Assembly: GCA_007131745.1 (NCBI GenBank)
Contig: SLPX01000155.1
Coordinates: 1 to 7,981 of the forward strand
DNA length: 7,981 bases
Direction: 5' to 3'
Origin: Myxococcales bacterium
GTDB lineage: Bacteria > Myxococcota > Polyangia > HGW-17 > SLPX01
Of this stretch, positions 1 through 5,845 are shown piece after piece. The notes beneath the pieces were generated by a model. That model did not search any database. It was given only the letters and a program-made list of their open reading frames with translations, and had not been told where the DNA came from. How positions within the stretch are numbered: position 1 is the stretch's first letter; every line of letters begins with the position of its first letter. Made by a program: the position numbers and the translations under genes.

Positions 1-33
1 AGAGGGAGAGGGAGAGGGAGAGGGAGAGGGAGA
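1..33. repeat. (GGGAGA)n hexamer tandem repeat at left edge
   Basis: A perfect purine-only hexamer array: GGG runs at 4-6, 10-12, 16-18, 22-24 and 28-30, each separated by AGA. It starts at the window edge, so its true length is unknown. Five G3 runs with 3-nt loops satisfy the usual G-quadruplex pattern on the plus strand. The homopurine/homopyrimidine mirror symmetry would also allow triplex DNA. It lies about 45 bp beyond the aspS stop codon, so read-through aspS transcript would carry the C-rich complement. Confidence 0.9.
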
Positions 34-51
34 CGAAGACTAAGGGCTGAA

Positions 52-69
52 GCGATTCGACCGAGTCGC
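52..69 (-). terminator. Imperfect hairpin downstream of aspS (possible terminator)
   Basis: Bases 52-58 and 63-69 form a 7-bp stem around a 4-nt loop. The one mismatch is C-A when read as minus-strand RNA. The hairpin begins 8 nt after the aspS stop codon. No U-run follows, so it is not a classical intrinsic terminator. What follows is a C/U-only tract (complement of the hexamer repeat), which would suit Rho loading. Function is inferred and weak. Confidence 0.3.
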
Positions 70-76
70 AGCGGGA

Positions 77-1897
77 TTATTCTTGGGATGGTTCCGCAAG
101 AGACTTTATGTAAACCTCCTGCATCTGCTCATCCGACACGGTTCCCGGAGCGCCCGTCATCAAATCCATTCCCGTTATGGTTTTGGGAAAGGGGATCACG
201 TCGCGGATCGAGTCGGTATTGCATAGAATCATCATGATCCTGTCCAGGCCCGCTGCAATTCCAGCATGAGGCGGCGCTCCGAAACGAAACGCTTCCAACA
301 GAAAACCGAACTTATCCCGGGCCTCTTCGCCGCTGATCCCAAGAGCTTCCAGCACTCGTTTCTGAACTTCCGGCTTGTAAATTCTAAGGGATCCTCCGGC
401 AATCTCGCTTCCGTTTAAGACCAGATCGTAAGCACGGGCTCTCACCGCTCCGGGGTCGGTTGAAAGAAGTTCCATGTCCTCTTCCCGCGGCATTGTAAAC
501 GGATGATGACTTGAAACCCAAACCTTTCGTTCTTCACTCCACTCCAGCAAGGGAAATTCGGTTATCCAGCAAAAAGCCCAGTCCTTGTCCGATATGAGAT
601 TCAATTTTGCGGCAAGTTGTCTCCTGAGTCCATCGCCGGCCTTGTGTACATTACGCGCCGGGCCGGCAAGCACCAGCAATCCATCGCCCGGTTCCACGGA
701 GCATGAACCTGCAATCGAGGCCAATGCCTCCGGTTTCATAGCCTTGGCGAAAGCACCGGACCATGTTCCATCCACTCCCGCCTTTCCCCAAGCCAACCCG
801 GCCACCGGTCCGACTTCCTCCCGCTTTACAAAAGAAGTCAGCTCATCCAGCATTTTTCTGCTGAGTTTCTCGGCTCCCCCGGGAACCCTGATCGCTTTTA
901 TCAGATGGCCTGCAGAAACACTGTTTTCAAACACCCTGAACCCGCATTCCCTGCATAGATCCGTGATGACATGATGCTCAAGTCCGAATCGCAAATCAGG
1001 CTTATCCGTGCCGTATTTTTCCATTGCCTCACTGTATGTGAGTCTCGGAAGAGGAAGCTGCAATCGAACCCCCTCGACATTTTTCCACACATGAGCGATC
1101 AGGTTTTCTATCTCGTAATAGACGTCTTCTTCCCGTGCAAAACTCATCTCGATGTCTATCTGTGTGAATTCGACCTGCCGATCCTGCCTCGGATCTTCGT
1201 CTCTGAAACAGCGGACAATCTGAAAATACCTGTCGAAACCTGATATCATCAAGAGTTGCTTGAATATCTGTGGAGATTCCGCCAGCGCATAGAAATGCCC
1301 GGGCCGCAACCTCGAAGGCACGAGGAAATTGCGGCATCCACCCGGTGTGTACTTGACGAGAAACGGGGTTTCCACTTCCAAAAATCCACGTCCCGCGAGA
1401 TATTCCCTCACCGCTCGGGAAACATCCGACCTTTTGATGAAGTTTTTCAACAGGTCGGGTTTTCGAAGATCCAGGTAGCGATATCGAAGCCTCAGCTCTT
1501 CTCTTGATTCAGATGAGTCAGCATGGGACTTTATCGTAAAAGGCGGGGTCTCGGATTCTGAAAGCACCTCCAGTTCACGTCCATGAACTTCGATCGATCC
1601 GGTATCCATGTCCTTATTGATATTCTTTTCACCTCTGGAAACAACCGTGCCTCGGACTGCGATGCAGTATTCCAAGGAAAGTTCCGTTGCAGCCTTGAAC
1701 GTCTCTTCCTGGATTTCCGGCTGAAACAAAACCTGGGTGATTCCTTCACGATCTCTCAACAAGACGAACAACCCAGCTTTGCCGAGGTCCCGGATGTTGT
1801 GGACCCATCCCATCAAGACAACGTCTTTGCCTTCATCTTCAGCTCTCAGTGCTCCGCAACTGCAGGTTCTTTTGTGTTCAGCGAAAATCCGTTTCAT
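77..1897 (-). CDS. aspS: Aspartyl-tRNA synthetase, bacterial type
   Basis: Cytoplasmic class IIb synthetase that charges tRNA-Asp with aspartate using ATP. With the start at 1897 it has 606 residues, close to the usual bacterial length of about 590. Order of domains: N-terminal OB-fold anticodon-binding domain (about residues 1-110, with GWVHNIRD and LRDREG), class II catalytic core with motif 1 (FLEVETP, about 172-178), motif 2 (FRDEDPRQDRQVEFTQID, from about 231), GAD-type insertion (about 300-410), and motif 3 (GLDR, Arg553, followed by RDVIPFPK). The reading frame is open upstream to 1984, but the earlier residues do not resemble the family. A GGGAG sequence sits 6 nt before the ATG at 1897; an ATG at 1900 is the other choice, with a tighter 3-nt spacing. 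The start lies inside the 3' end of the preceding CDP-alcohol transferase gene, suggesting coupled translation. Odd point: the flipping loop reads TPGGCRNF rather than the usual TPEGARDY. Confidence 0.97.
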   Translation of the reverse strand: MKRIFAEHKRTCSCGALRAEDEGKDVVLMGWVHNIRDLGKAGLFVLLRDREGITQVLFQPEIQEETFKAATELSLEYCIAVRGTVVSRGEKNINKDMDTGSIEVHGRELEVLSESETPPFTIKSHADSSESREELRLRYRYLDLRKPDLLKNFIKRSDVSRAVREYLAGRGFLEVETPFLVKYTPGGCRNFLVPSRLRPGHFYALAESPQIFKQLLMISGFDRYFQIVRCFRDEDPRQDRQVEFTQIDIEMSFAREEDVYYEIENLIAHVWKNVEGVRLQLPLPRLTYSEAMEKYGTDKPDLRFGLEHHVITDLCRECGFRVFENSVSAGHLIKAIRVPGGAEKLSRKMLDELTSFVKREEVGPVAGLAWGKAGVDGTWSGAFAKAMKPEALASIAGSCSVEPGDGLLVLAGPARNVHKAGDGLRRQLAAKLNLISDKDWAFCWITEFPLLEWSEERKVWVSSHHPFTMPREEDMELLSTDPGAVRARAYDLVLNGSEIAGGSLRIYKPEVQKRVLEALGISGEEARDKFGFLLEAFRFGAPPHAGIAAGLDRIMMILCNTDSIRDVIPFPKTITGMDLMTGAPGTVSDEQMQEVYIKSLAEPSQE

Positions 1898-3077
1898 CAT
1901 GTGCTCCCGTGATAGTGTTTTTTCCCCGTCGGCTGGTCCGGGTTTTCTTCCCGGCCGCCATGTCGACAAGGGATAGACATGCATAAACGCCGGCCCCGGC
2001 CGCCATCATTATGAATGAGGCCCATGCCAATCCAAGCAAACTTAACAGGAAGTAGACGGAAGAGGAAAAATCCCTTCTCACTAGATAGGTCAACCATCCG
2101 TATCGTCCCTTGGTTGCACCCTTTTCATCAAGAACTCCGCCTTTTCCCAGAAAAAACCATGGATAACAAGCAGTATCCGCGGGTAATCTCATTACCGCCA
2201 ATCCGTGATAGAGATAACCAGCTGTGAAAACAACCGAAAACCCACCCAGGATTCCGACCCACAAGATCCATGAATATCCCGTTTGCACGTAGAGGCCGAT
2301 GGAGAAACCGACCGTAATCGCGCAGGTGGAAATATCATCCGCTATTGTATCCAACCACTGGCCCAAACGAGATCCGCACAGCTTTACGCGAGCAAGATCG
2401 CCGTCCACGCAATCCACCACCATTCCAAACCAGTAAAGGAAAGCCCCAGCGACAAATCCCGAATATTTCCCCGTGGACGCTGCGATCCCTCCGGCTACGC
2501 CGATAACCATTGACGCAACCGTTACCATGTTGGGGGTTACGGGAAAATCGACCAATATTTTGCTGAACAAACGACCGACCGGTCTTCCGACATAATAGGC
2601 CACCAGCCCGTCATGAGCCACGCTTTTGCCGGCCTGTCCCCAAAGATTCTTCTCCGCTTTCTTGAGCTTCTCGGAGTCATCCGGGATCATGCAGGGGGGA
2701 GGTTCTCCACCGCGGTTGGAGGCCCATTTCCCGAGCGCTTCCAGTTCATAAAAACCACATCCACTTAGCGCACCCGCAGTTTTTTCGGGGCCGATGCTTT
2801 TCAGTGCCAACTCAACCCTGAGATCTTTCGGAGCTTCTTTCAAGCCGCGTTCCAAATGTTTTTCATGAACATCAGGACTTTTCCCCGGATCACCTCCATA
2901 AACAGTAACGTCTTCAGCGCCGATTAGGTGAAGCTGCCTCAAAACCCGCCCAAGAAGAGTCAGCCCCGCAAGGCGGGTCCCGCAAGAACACCCTTCTCCC
3001 CCGGTCCACGTTCCGTCCACTACAAAACAGCGTGGAGATTTCTTCTCATTTGATATCTTGCAAAAAACCCCGCCCAT
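1878..3077 (-). CDS. CDP-alcohol phosphatidyltransferase with degenerate NTP-transferase-like N-terminus
   Basis: A 399-residue membrane enzyme predicted to move a phosphoalcohol from a CDP derivative to an alcohol acceptor, releasing CMP. The family signature is complete: Asp222, Asp225-Gly226, Ala229-Arg230, Gly239, Asp243 and Asp247 in the D-x2-DG-x2-AR-x8-G-x3-D-x3-D pattern. About six membrane spans fall between residues 183 and 375. The stretch before TM1 (DGLV...R...S...TPN.VT, 156-186) and the RRDF at 334-337 resemble the transferase half of archaeal-type fused IPCT/DIPP synthases. Residues 15-130 look like a worn nucleotidyltransferase: RLAGLTLLGRVL followed by GAEDVTVYGG is recognisable, but the GxGxR-type nucleotide loop and a DGD metal site are not seen. 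The intact nucleotidyltransferase is the gene 10 bp upstream. The 3' end overlaps aspS by 20 bp. No clear ribosome-binding site precedes the ATG. The actual substrates (inositol, glycerol, choline, ethanolamine or other) cannot be told from sequence. Confidence 0.85.
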   Translation of the reverse strand: MGGVFCKISNEKKSPRCFVVDGTWTGGEGCSCGTRLAGLTLLGRVLRQLHLIGAEDVTVYGGDPGKSPDVHEKHLERGLKEAPKDLRVELALKSIGPEKTAGALSGCGFYELEALGKWASNRGGEPPPCMIPDDSEKLKKAEKNLWGQAGKSVAHDGLVAYYVGRPVGRLFSKILVDFPVTPNMVTVASMVIGVAGGIAASTGKYSGFVAGAFLYWFGMVVDCVDGDLARVKLCGSRLGQWLDTIADDISTCAITVGFSIGLYVQTGYSWILWVGILGGFSVVFTAGYLYHGLAVMRLPADTACYPWFFLGKGGVLDEKGATKGRYGWLTYLVRRDFSSSVYFLLSLLGLAWASFIMMAAGAGVYACLSLVDMAAGKKTRTSRRGKNTITGAHDETDFR

Positions 3078-3087
3078 TGACTATCTG

Positions 3088-3855
3088 CTACGACTTTTTT
3101 CCAAAAAGTGTCTCGGCGCGTCTTAAATCCTCGATGTCATCTATCTCGGTGCTTCTCAGCCCGGATATGTCCACCGCTCGCACATCGTGACCGTTTTGCG
3201 CCAACCTGTTGTATGCAAATTCATAATACTCGTCGTCCAGACCTTCATCAGCCATTCGTTGCAGTTCCCGAAACAAGAACTCAACTGATTCGCCGGAAAT
3301 ATACTCCACCCCCATGGACTCTCCGTGTGACCGAGCCGGATCGATTTCTTTCGACAGTTCCGCTACTTTCATACTTTCTCCGTCGAAACGGATCCTCACC
3401 TTCATCTCTTCCGGACCCAGTTCATCCCTGAAATCCACGCCGAGTCGAATTCCTCCATCCCCTTCTACAACGCGCCTTATAACCTCGGATTCAAATATCA
3501 CGTCTCCGTCCAACTTCAAAAAAGGACCGCGGCCAAGAGCTTCCCGGGCAACCAGCAACGAGTAATAATTGTTGGCGGTGTTGTAACGCGGATTGTACAC
3601 AGTGCTACACACGACGAGATCTCTCAACCCATCCAGGTATTCATCCACTTTTTCCGCAAAGTACCCCGTAACCACGACGATCTCGCTCACCCCGGCGGTT
3701 GCGAGCGGCTCGATCATCCTGCCTAAAAGCGGTTTGCCTCCCACGGGAACAAGACACTTAGGCAAACTCCCGGTAAGCGGCCTCAGCCTTTTCCCTTCTC
3801 CGGCCGCCAAAATAACCGCCTTCAAACAGGGATCTTCCAACATTGAATCCGACAT
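3088..3855 (-). CDS. Sugar-phosphate/phosphoalcohol nucleotidyltransferase (probable CDP-alcohol-forming)
   Basis: A 255-residue soluble NTP-transferase with the Rossmann-like fold of the GlmU/RmlA/LicC group. The nucleotide loop is intact: LAAGEGKRLRPLT at 16-28, with PK at 32-33. YNTANNYYSLL (91-101) is close to the TNN..SL signature of phosphocholine cytidylyltransferase (LicC) and aminoethylphosphonate cytidylyltransferase. LDGD at 115-118 supplies the metal-binding aspartates, and EIDD..DL..A (237-247) matches the family C-terminus. It lacks the left-handed beta-helix of GlmU. It probably makes a CDP-alcohol from CTP and a phosphorylated alcohol, because the next gene, 10 bp downstream, uses such a product. 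CTP preference is inferred from that context and the LicC-like motif. Inositol-1-phosphate, phosphocholine, phosphoethanolamine or glycerol phosphate are all possible substrates. The ATG at 3855 has only a weak GTAAG upstream; Met5 (3843) is an alternative start. Confidence 0.85.
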   Translation of the reverse strand: MSDSMLEDPCLKAVILAAGEGKRLRPLTGSLPKCLVPVGGKPLLGRMIEPLATAGVSEIVVVTGYFAEKVDEYLDGLRDLVVCSTVYNPRYNTANNYYSLLVAREALGRGPFLKLDGDVIFESEVIRRVVEGDGGIRLGVDFRDELGPEEMKVRIRFDGESMKVAELSKEIDPARSHGESMGVEYISGESVEFLFRELQRMADEGLDDEYYEFAYNRLAQNGHDVRAVDISGLRSTEIDDIEDLRRAETLFGKKS

Positions 3856-3869
3856 GATGACATACTTAC

Positions 3870-3891
3870 ATTATTTGATTGGTTCCATCAA
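3870..3891 (-). promoter_or_regulatory. Possible -10 element and imperfect palindrome upstream of nucleotidyltransferase
   Basis: On the minus strand AATAAT (3875-3870) matches the -10 consensus at five of six positions, but no -35 lies at proper spacing. Immediately upstream, 3875-3891 forms a 17-bp imperfect palindrome with arms TTGAT and ATCAA, which could be an operator. It sits between the possible terminator of the permease gene and the start at 3855, where an operon promoter would be expected. Confidence 0.25.
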
Positions 3892-3901
3892 CGGCCTACG
3901 G

Positions 3902-3926
3902 AAAAAAGCGCCGGAACCTGATCGCT
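3902..3926 (-). terminator. Possible intrinsic terminator after the permease gene
   Basis: On the minus strand AGCG (3926-3923) can pair with CGCT (3910-3907), with further partial G-C pairing inside. The second arm runs straight into six T residues (3907-3902). It lies about 20 bp after the permease stop codon. The stem is short, so termination may be partial. If real, it separates the permease from the downstream nucleotidyltransferase-transferase-aspS unit. Confidence 0.4.
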
Positions 3927-3945
3927 CAGACGTTCACAATATTTT

Positions 3946-5394
3946 TCAGGAATCAGTATTACCCGTTGCGGATGCAAATTTTCGGCTGTACAAAAAATGA
4001 CCGGCAAAAGCCGCTATCAAAACCCCTAACCCGATGAGCGGATAGTAGGCATCCGCGCCGCCTTTACGAACTGCATCCCACAGGGTCGCTGCAACAGCCA
4101 ACATGGACAAAACCACGTAGAGACCCGGCAAATAAGGATAGAGGTTGGCCTTGTACGGCCGGGGTGCGTCAGGCCGCGTGTACCGCAAAACAAACATGGA
4201 AAGAACGGTGAGCGTCCCGGTGATAAACATCGCGACACTGGTCATCTTTACGATCTCTTCAAAAGTTCCAGTCAGAACAAAACCGGAAGCCAGTGCGGCC
4301 TGGAGCCACAAAGCCCGACGAGGAACCTTGCGCGGCCCGCTCAACGCGGCAGCTCCCTTCCAAAAGGCACCGCCTTTGCCCATTGCATAAGCAACCCTGG
4401 CGCTTGCCAGAACAGTTGCATTGATGGACGTCACTATGGCCACGGCTATCAATACGAGAACGCCTGTTTCCAAGACCTTGCTGCCCAAAGCCTGCGCTGT
4501 TCCGGTTCCCGCATCGGTCCACCCCAGGGCTGCCAGGCCGTTGAATCCCAGAACCGAGATAAACGCCACGCAAAGCAGAACATACAAACCTGTAACACCG
4601 AAGACGGCCGACACCATGGATCGAGGAATATTTTTGCCGGGATCCTTCACCTCGCCGGAAACATAGATGATGTTGATCCAGCCGGAAAACGCGAAATTAA
4701 TGTAGAGAAAAGACGCAGCAAGGCCGGCAATCGTCAGCGTGGAAGCCCCCGCTTTTTGGGCGGGCGGCGATGTAACCGTCTGTGGAGAAGCGCCCAAGAC
4801 CCATATGGCCAAAAGGGTGAGGACCGCAATGGGAGTCAGGGTCAAGAAAATCTGCGTAACCGCGGATACCTTAGCTCCCACGTGGTTGATCGCTGTTATC
4901 ACAATGATCAACGCCAAGGCTAGAAGCTGGGCCCATGAAAATGGAAGTCCTCCGGCCGGCTGCATGAGATCTTTTCCGGCCAATGCCGAACCCTGATACT
5001 GGAATACGGCCACCGACAAACTCGCTATGGAACCGCAAAAGATCGCAACGAAAAGCACCCAACCGCTGGCGAAAGCCGTTGAAGAACCCAACGCTTCCCG
5101 CTGAAACACGTAATCCCCGCCCGATTTCGGTATCATTGCGCCCAGTTCTCCGCATGCAACCGACCCTGCAAGGGCAAAAAGCCCACCCAGGATCCAGAAC
5201 ATGAAGAAGATCGGAACCGAGTTGATCTCGAAAGCGATCTTACCGGGAAAAAGAAAAATGCCTACTCCGAGCATGGAACCGGCCACAACTGCAAAACCGG
5301 CCAGAGGGCCGATCACGCGCAGTGTTTCCACCTTGCCCGAAACTTCTTCTGTTTGTGGTGTATTTGACATGGCCCGAGGGAAATTAGTTTCCAT
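3946..5394 (-). CDS. APC-superfamily amino-acid/amine permease
   Basis: A 482-residue inner-membrane transporter with about twelve hydrophobic spans, predicted to move amino acids or related amines by proton symport or exchange. Family marks, numbered from the first ATG: GSMLGVGIF in TM1 (39-47), the unwound glycine-rich substrate and ion site; ELGAMIPKSGGDYVFQREALG (83-103) after TM2; SGEVKDPGKNIPRSM (246-260) after TM6; and RYTRPDAPRPYK (404-415) before the last spans, as in LAT/YfnA-like members. The substrate cannot be assigned. The start is uncertain: the ATG at 5394 has AGG three bases upstream, while the ATG at 5370 (residue 9, MSNTP) is closer to the usual N-terminal length but has no Shine-Dalgarno. 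It is divergent from the 5602-7287 genes. Downstream, 90 bp with a possible terminator separates it from the nucleotidyltransferase, so co-transcription is uncertain. Confidence 0.92.
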   Translation of the reverse strand: METNFPRAMSNTPQTEEVSGKVETLRVIGPLAGFAVVAGSMLGVGIFLFPGKIAFEINSVPIFFMFWILGGLFALAGSVACGELGAMIPKSGGDYVFQREALGSSTAFASGWVLFVAIFCGSIASLSVAVFQYQGSALAGKDLMQPAGGLPFSWAQLLALALIIVITAINHVGAKVSAVTQIFLTLTPIAVLTLLAIWVLGASPQTVTSPPAQKAGASTLTIAGLAASFLYINFAFSGWINIIYVSGEVKDPGKNIPRSMVSAVFGVTGLYVLLCVAFISVLGFNGLAALGWTDAGTGTAQALGSKVLETGVLVLIAVAIVTSINATVLASARVAYAMGKGGAFWKGAAALSGPRKVPRRALWLQAALASGFVLTGTFEEIVKMTSVAMFITGTLTVLSMFVLRYTRPDAPRPYKANLYPYLPGLYVVLSMLAVAATLWDAVRKGGADAYYPLIGLGVLIAAFAGHFLYSRKFASATGNTDS

Positions 5395-5410
5395 CTACCT
5401 GGTTTGTCAA
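5383..5410 (-). promoter_or_regulatory. Possible sigma-70-type promoter of permease gene
   Basis: On the minus strand a perfect TTGACA (5410-5405) is followed after 16 bp by ACTAAT (5388-5383), which matches the -10 consensus at four of six positions. Transcription would begin near 5376, downstream of the ATG at 5394. If the promoter is used, the permease must start at 5370 on a nearly leaderless mRNA. The two readings conflict and sequence alone does not settle it. Confidence 0.3.
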
Positions 5411-5463
5411 TCAAGATTTTTCCGCGGTCATCGCATCCTTTCCTCCCCTCTCGACTCGGGAGC

Positions 5464-5489
5464 GGATCGCATCGGCTGGGAGCCGATCC
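5464..5489. repeat. Overlapping inverted repeats in divergent intergenic region
   Basis: ATCGGCT (5471-5477) and AGCCGAT (5481-5487) form a perfect 7-bp stem with a GGG loop. GGATCG (5464-5469) can instead pair with CGATCC (5484-5489), sharing the right arm, so two hairpins compete. The site is nearly central between the divergent permease and small-membrane-protein genes. It could be a regulator-binding site or an RNA hairpin. No U-run directly follows on either strand. Confidence 0.5.
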
Positions 5490-5515
5490 GGAAAACTTTT
5501 AATTTGGTCCTTGTC

Positions 5516-5544
5516 TTTACCTCGTCCATGACGCAAACTATCCT
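5516..5544 (+). promoter_or_regulatory. Weak promoter-like hexamers upstream of the plus-strand operon
   Basis: TTTACC (5516-5521) and TATCCT (5539-5544) are separated by 17 bp, and each matches its sigma-70 consensus at four of six positions. Transcription would start near 5551, about 50 bases before the ATG at 5602, inside the following hairpin. This is a weak match placed mainly by position. Confidence 0.25.
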
Positions 5545-5546
5545 GT

Positions 5547-5566
5547 AAAGCGCTGGTTGCGCTTTT
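5547..5566 (+). terminator. Terminator-like hairpin in leader of the plus-strand operon
   Basis: AAAGCGC (5547-5553), loop TGGTT, then GCGCTTT (5559-5565) and one more T: a perfect 7-bp stem ending in four T. It resembles a short intrinsic terminator, yet no plus-strand gene precedes it; its position 36 bp before the ATG at 5602 would suit an attenuator. Because the outer arms are A/T runs, it would have a similar but shorter U-run when read on the minus strand. Confidence 0.4.
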
Positions 5567-5601
5567 GATTGATTACAACCCAACGTGACCCGAGAAGGAC
5601 C

Positions 5602-5817
5602 ATGAACCCAGCGGTTTGGACATTCCTGATAGTCGTCATCATATGCAGTCTCGCTCTTGTAGCGGTGCTGAAACTTCTTTCAGGCGTTGTCGCCGACAGG
5701 AGAACACGCCGTATAATCACGGACGGCATGGAAGGCGGCGCTGCCGACGAAGACGAGAATAAGAAGGATAACGGCAAACAGGAACTTCGGGAAAACGCAG
5801 ACGATAACAAACAATAA
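5602..5817 (+). CDS. Small single-span membrane protein with charged tail
   Basis: A 71-residue protein not recognised as any named family. Residues 5-27 form one strongly hydrophobic helix (WTFLIVVIICSLALVAVL). A basic patch follows (DRRTRRII, 32-39), which by the positive-inside rule puts the C-terminus in the cytoplasm. The tail (41-71) is acidic, Asp/Glu/Lys/Asn/Gln-rich and probably disordered. No cleavable signal peptide or lipobox is seen. The ATG at 5602 follows AAGGA with only 2 nt spacing; the frame is open upstream to a TTG at 5569, but that start lacks a clear Shine-Dalgarno. The gene ends 28 bp before the amidotransferase-like gene, so the two are probably co-transcribed. It may anchor or modulate a partner membrane protein, but that is only inference. 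Confidence 0.7.
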   Translation: MNPAVWTFLIVVIICSLALVAVLKLLSGVVADRRTRRIITDGMEGGAADEDENKKDNGKQELRENADDNKQ

Positions 5818-5845
5818 TTGAGTACAGAAAGCCGGAAGAAAACCT

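Noticed and set aside
1..33. CRISPR or IS-end reading of the left-edge repeat
   Set aside because: The unit is 6 bp with no spacers and no adjoining transposase or inverted repeat.
585..974. Plus-strand open frame opposite aspS (129 aa)
   Set aside because: It lies entirely antisense to well-supported aspS motifs and its protein is low-complexity Pro/Ser-rich, typical of a shadow frame.
1583..1912. Plus-strand open frame opposite the aspS N-terminus
   Set aside because: Antisense to conserved OB-fold codons, with no recognisable domain or ribosome-binding site.
1898..1984. Longer aspS beginning at 1984
   Set aside because: The extra 29 residues do not match AspRS and have no good ribosome-binding site; GGGAG fits the start at 1897.
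5201..5548. Plus-strand frame running from the permease into the intergenic region
   Set aside because: Two thirds is antisense to the permease; no domain; Shine-Dalgarno unclear.
5569..5601. TTG start for the small membrane protein
   Set aside because: Adds a polar 11-residue extension with no Shine-Dalgarno and would begin only 3 bp after the hairpin; the ATG at 5602 follows AAGGA.
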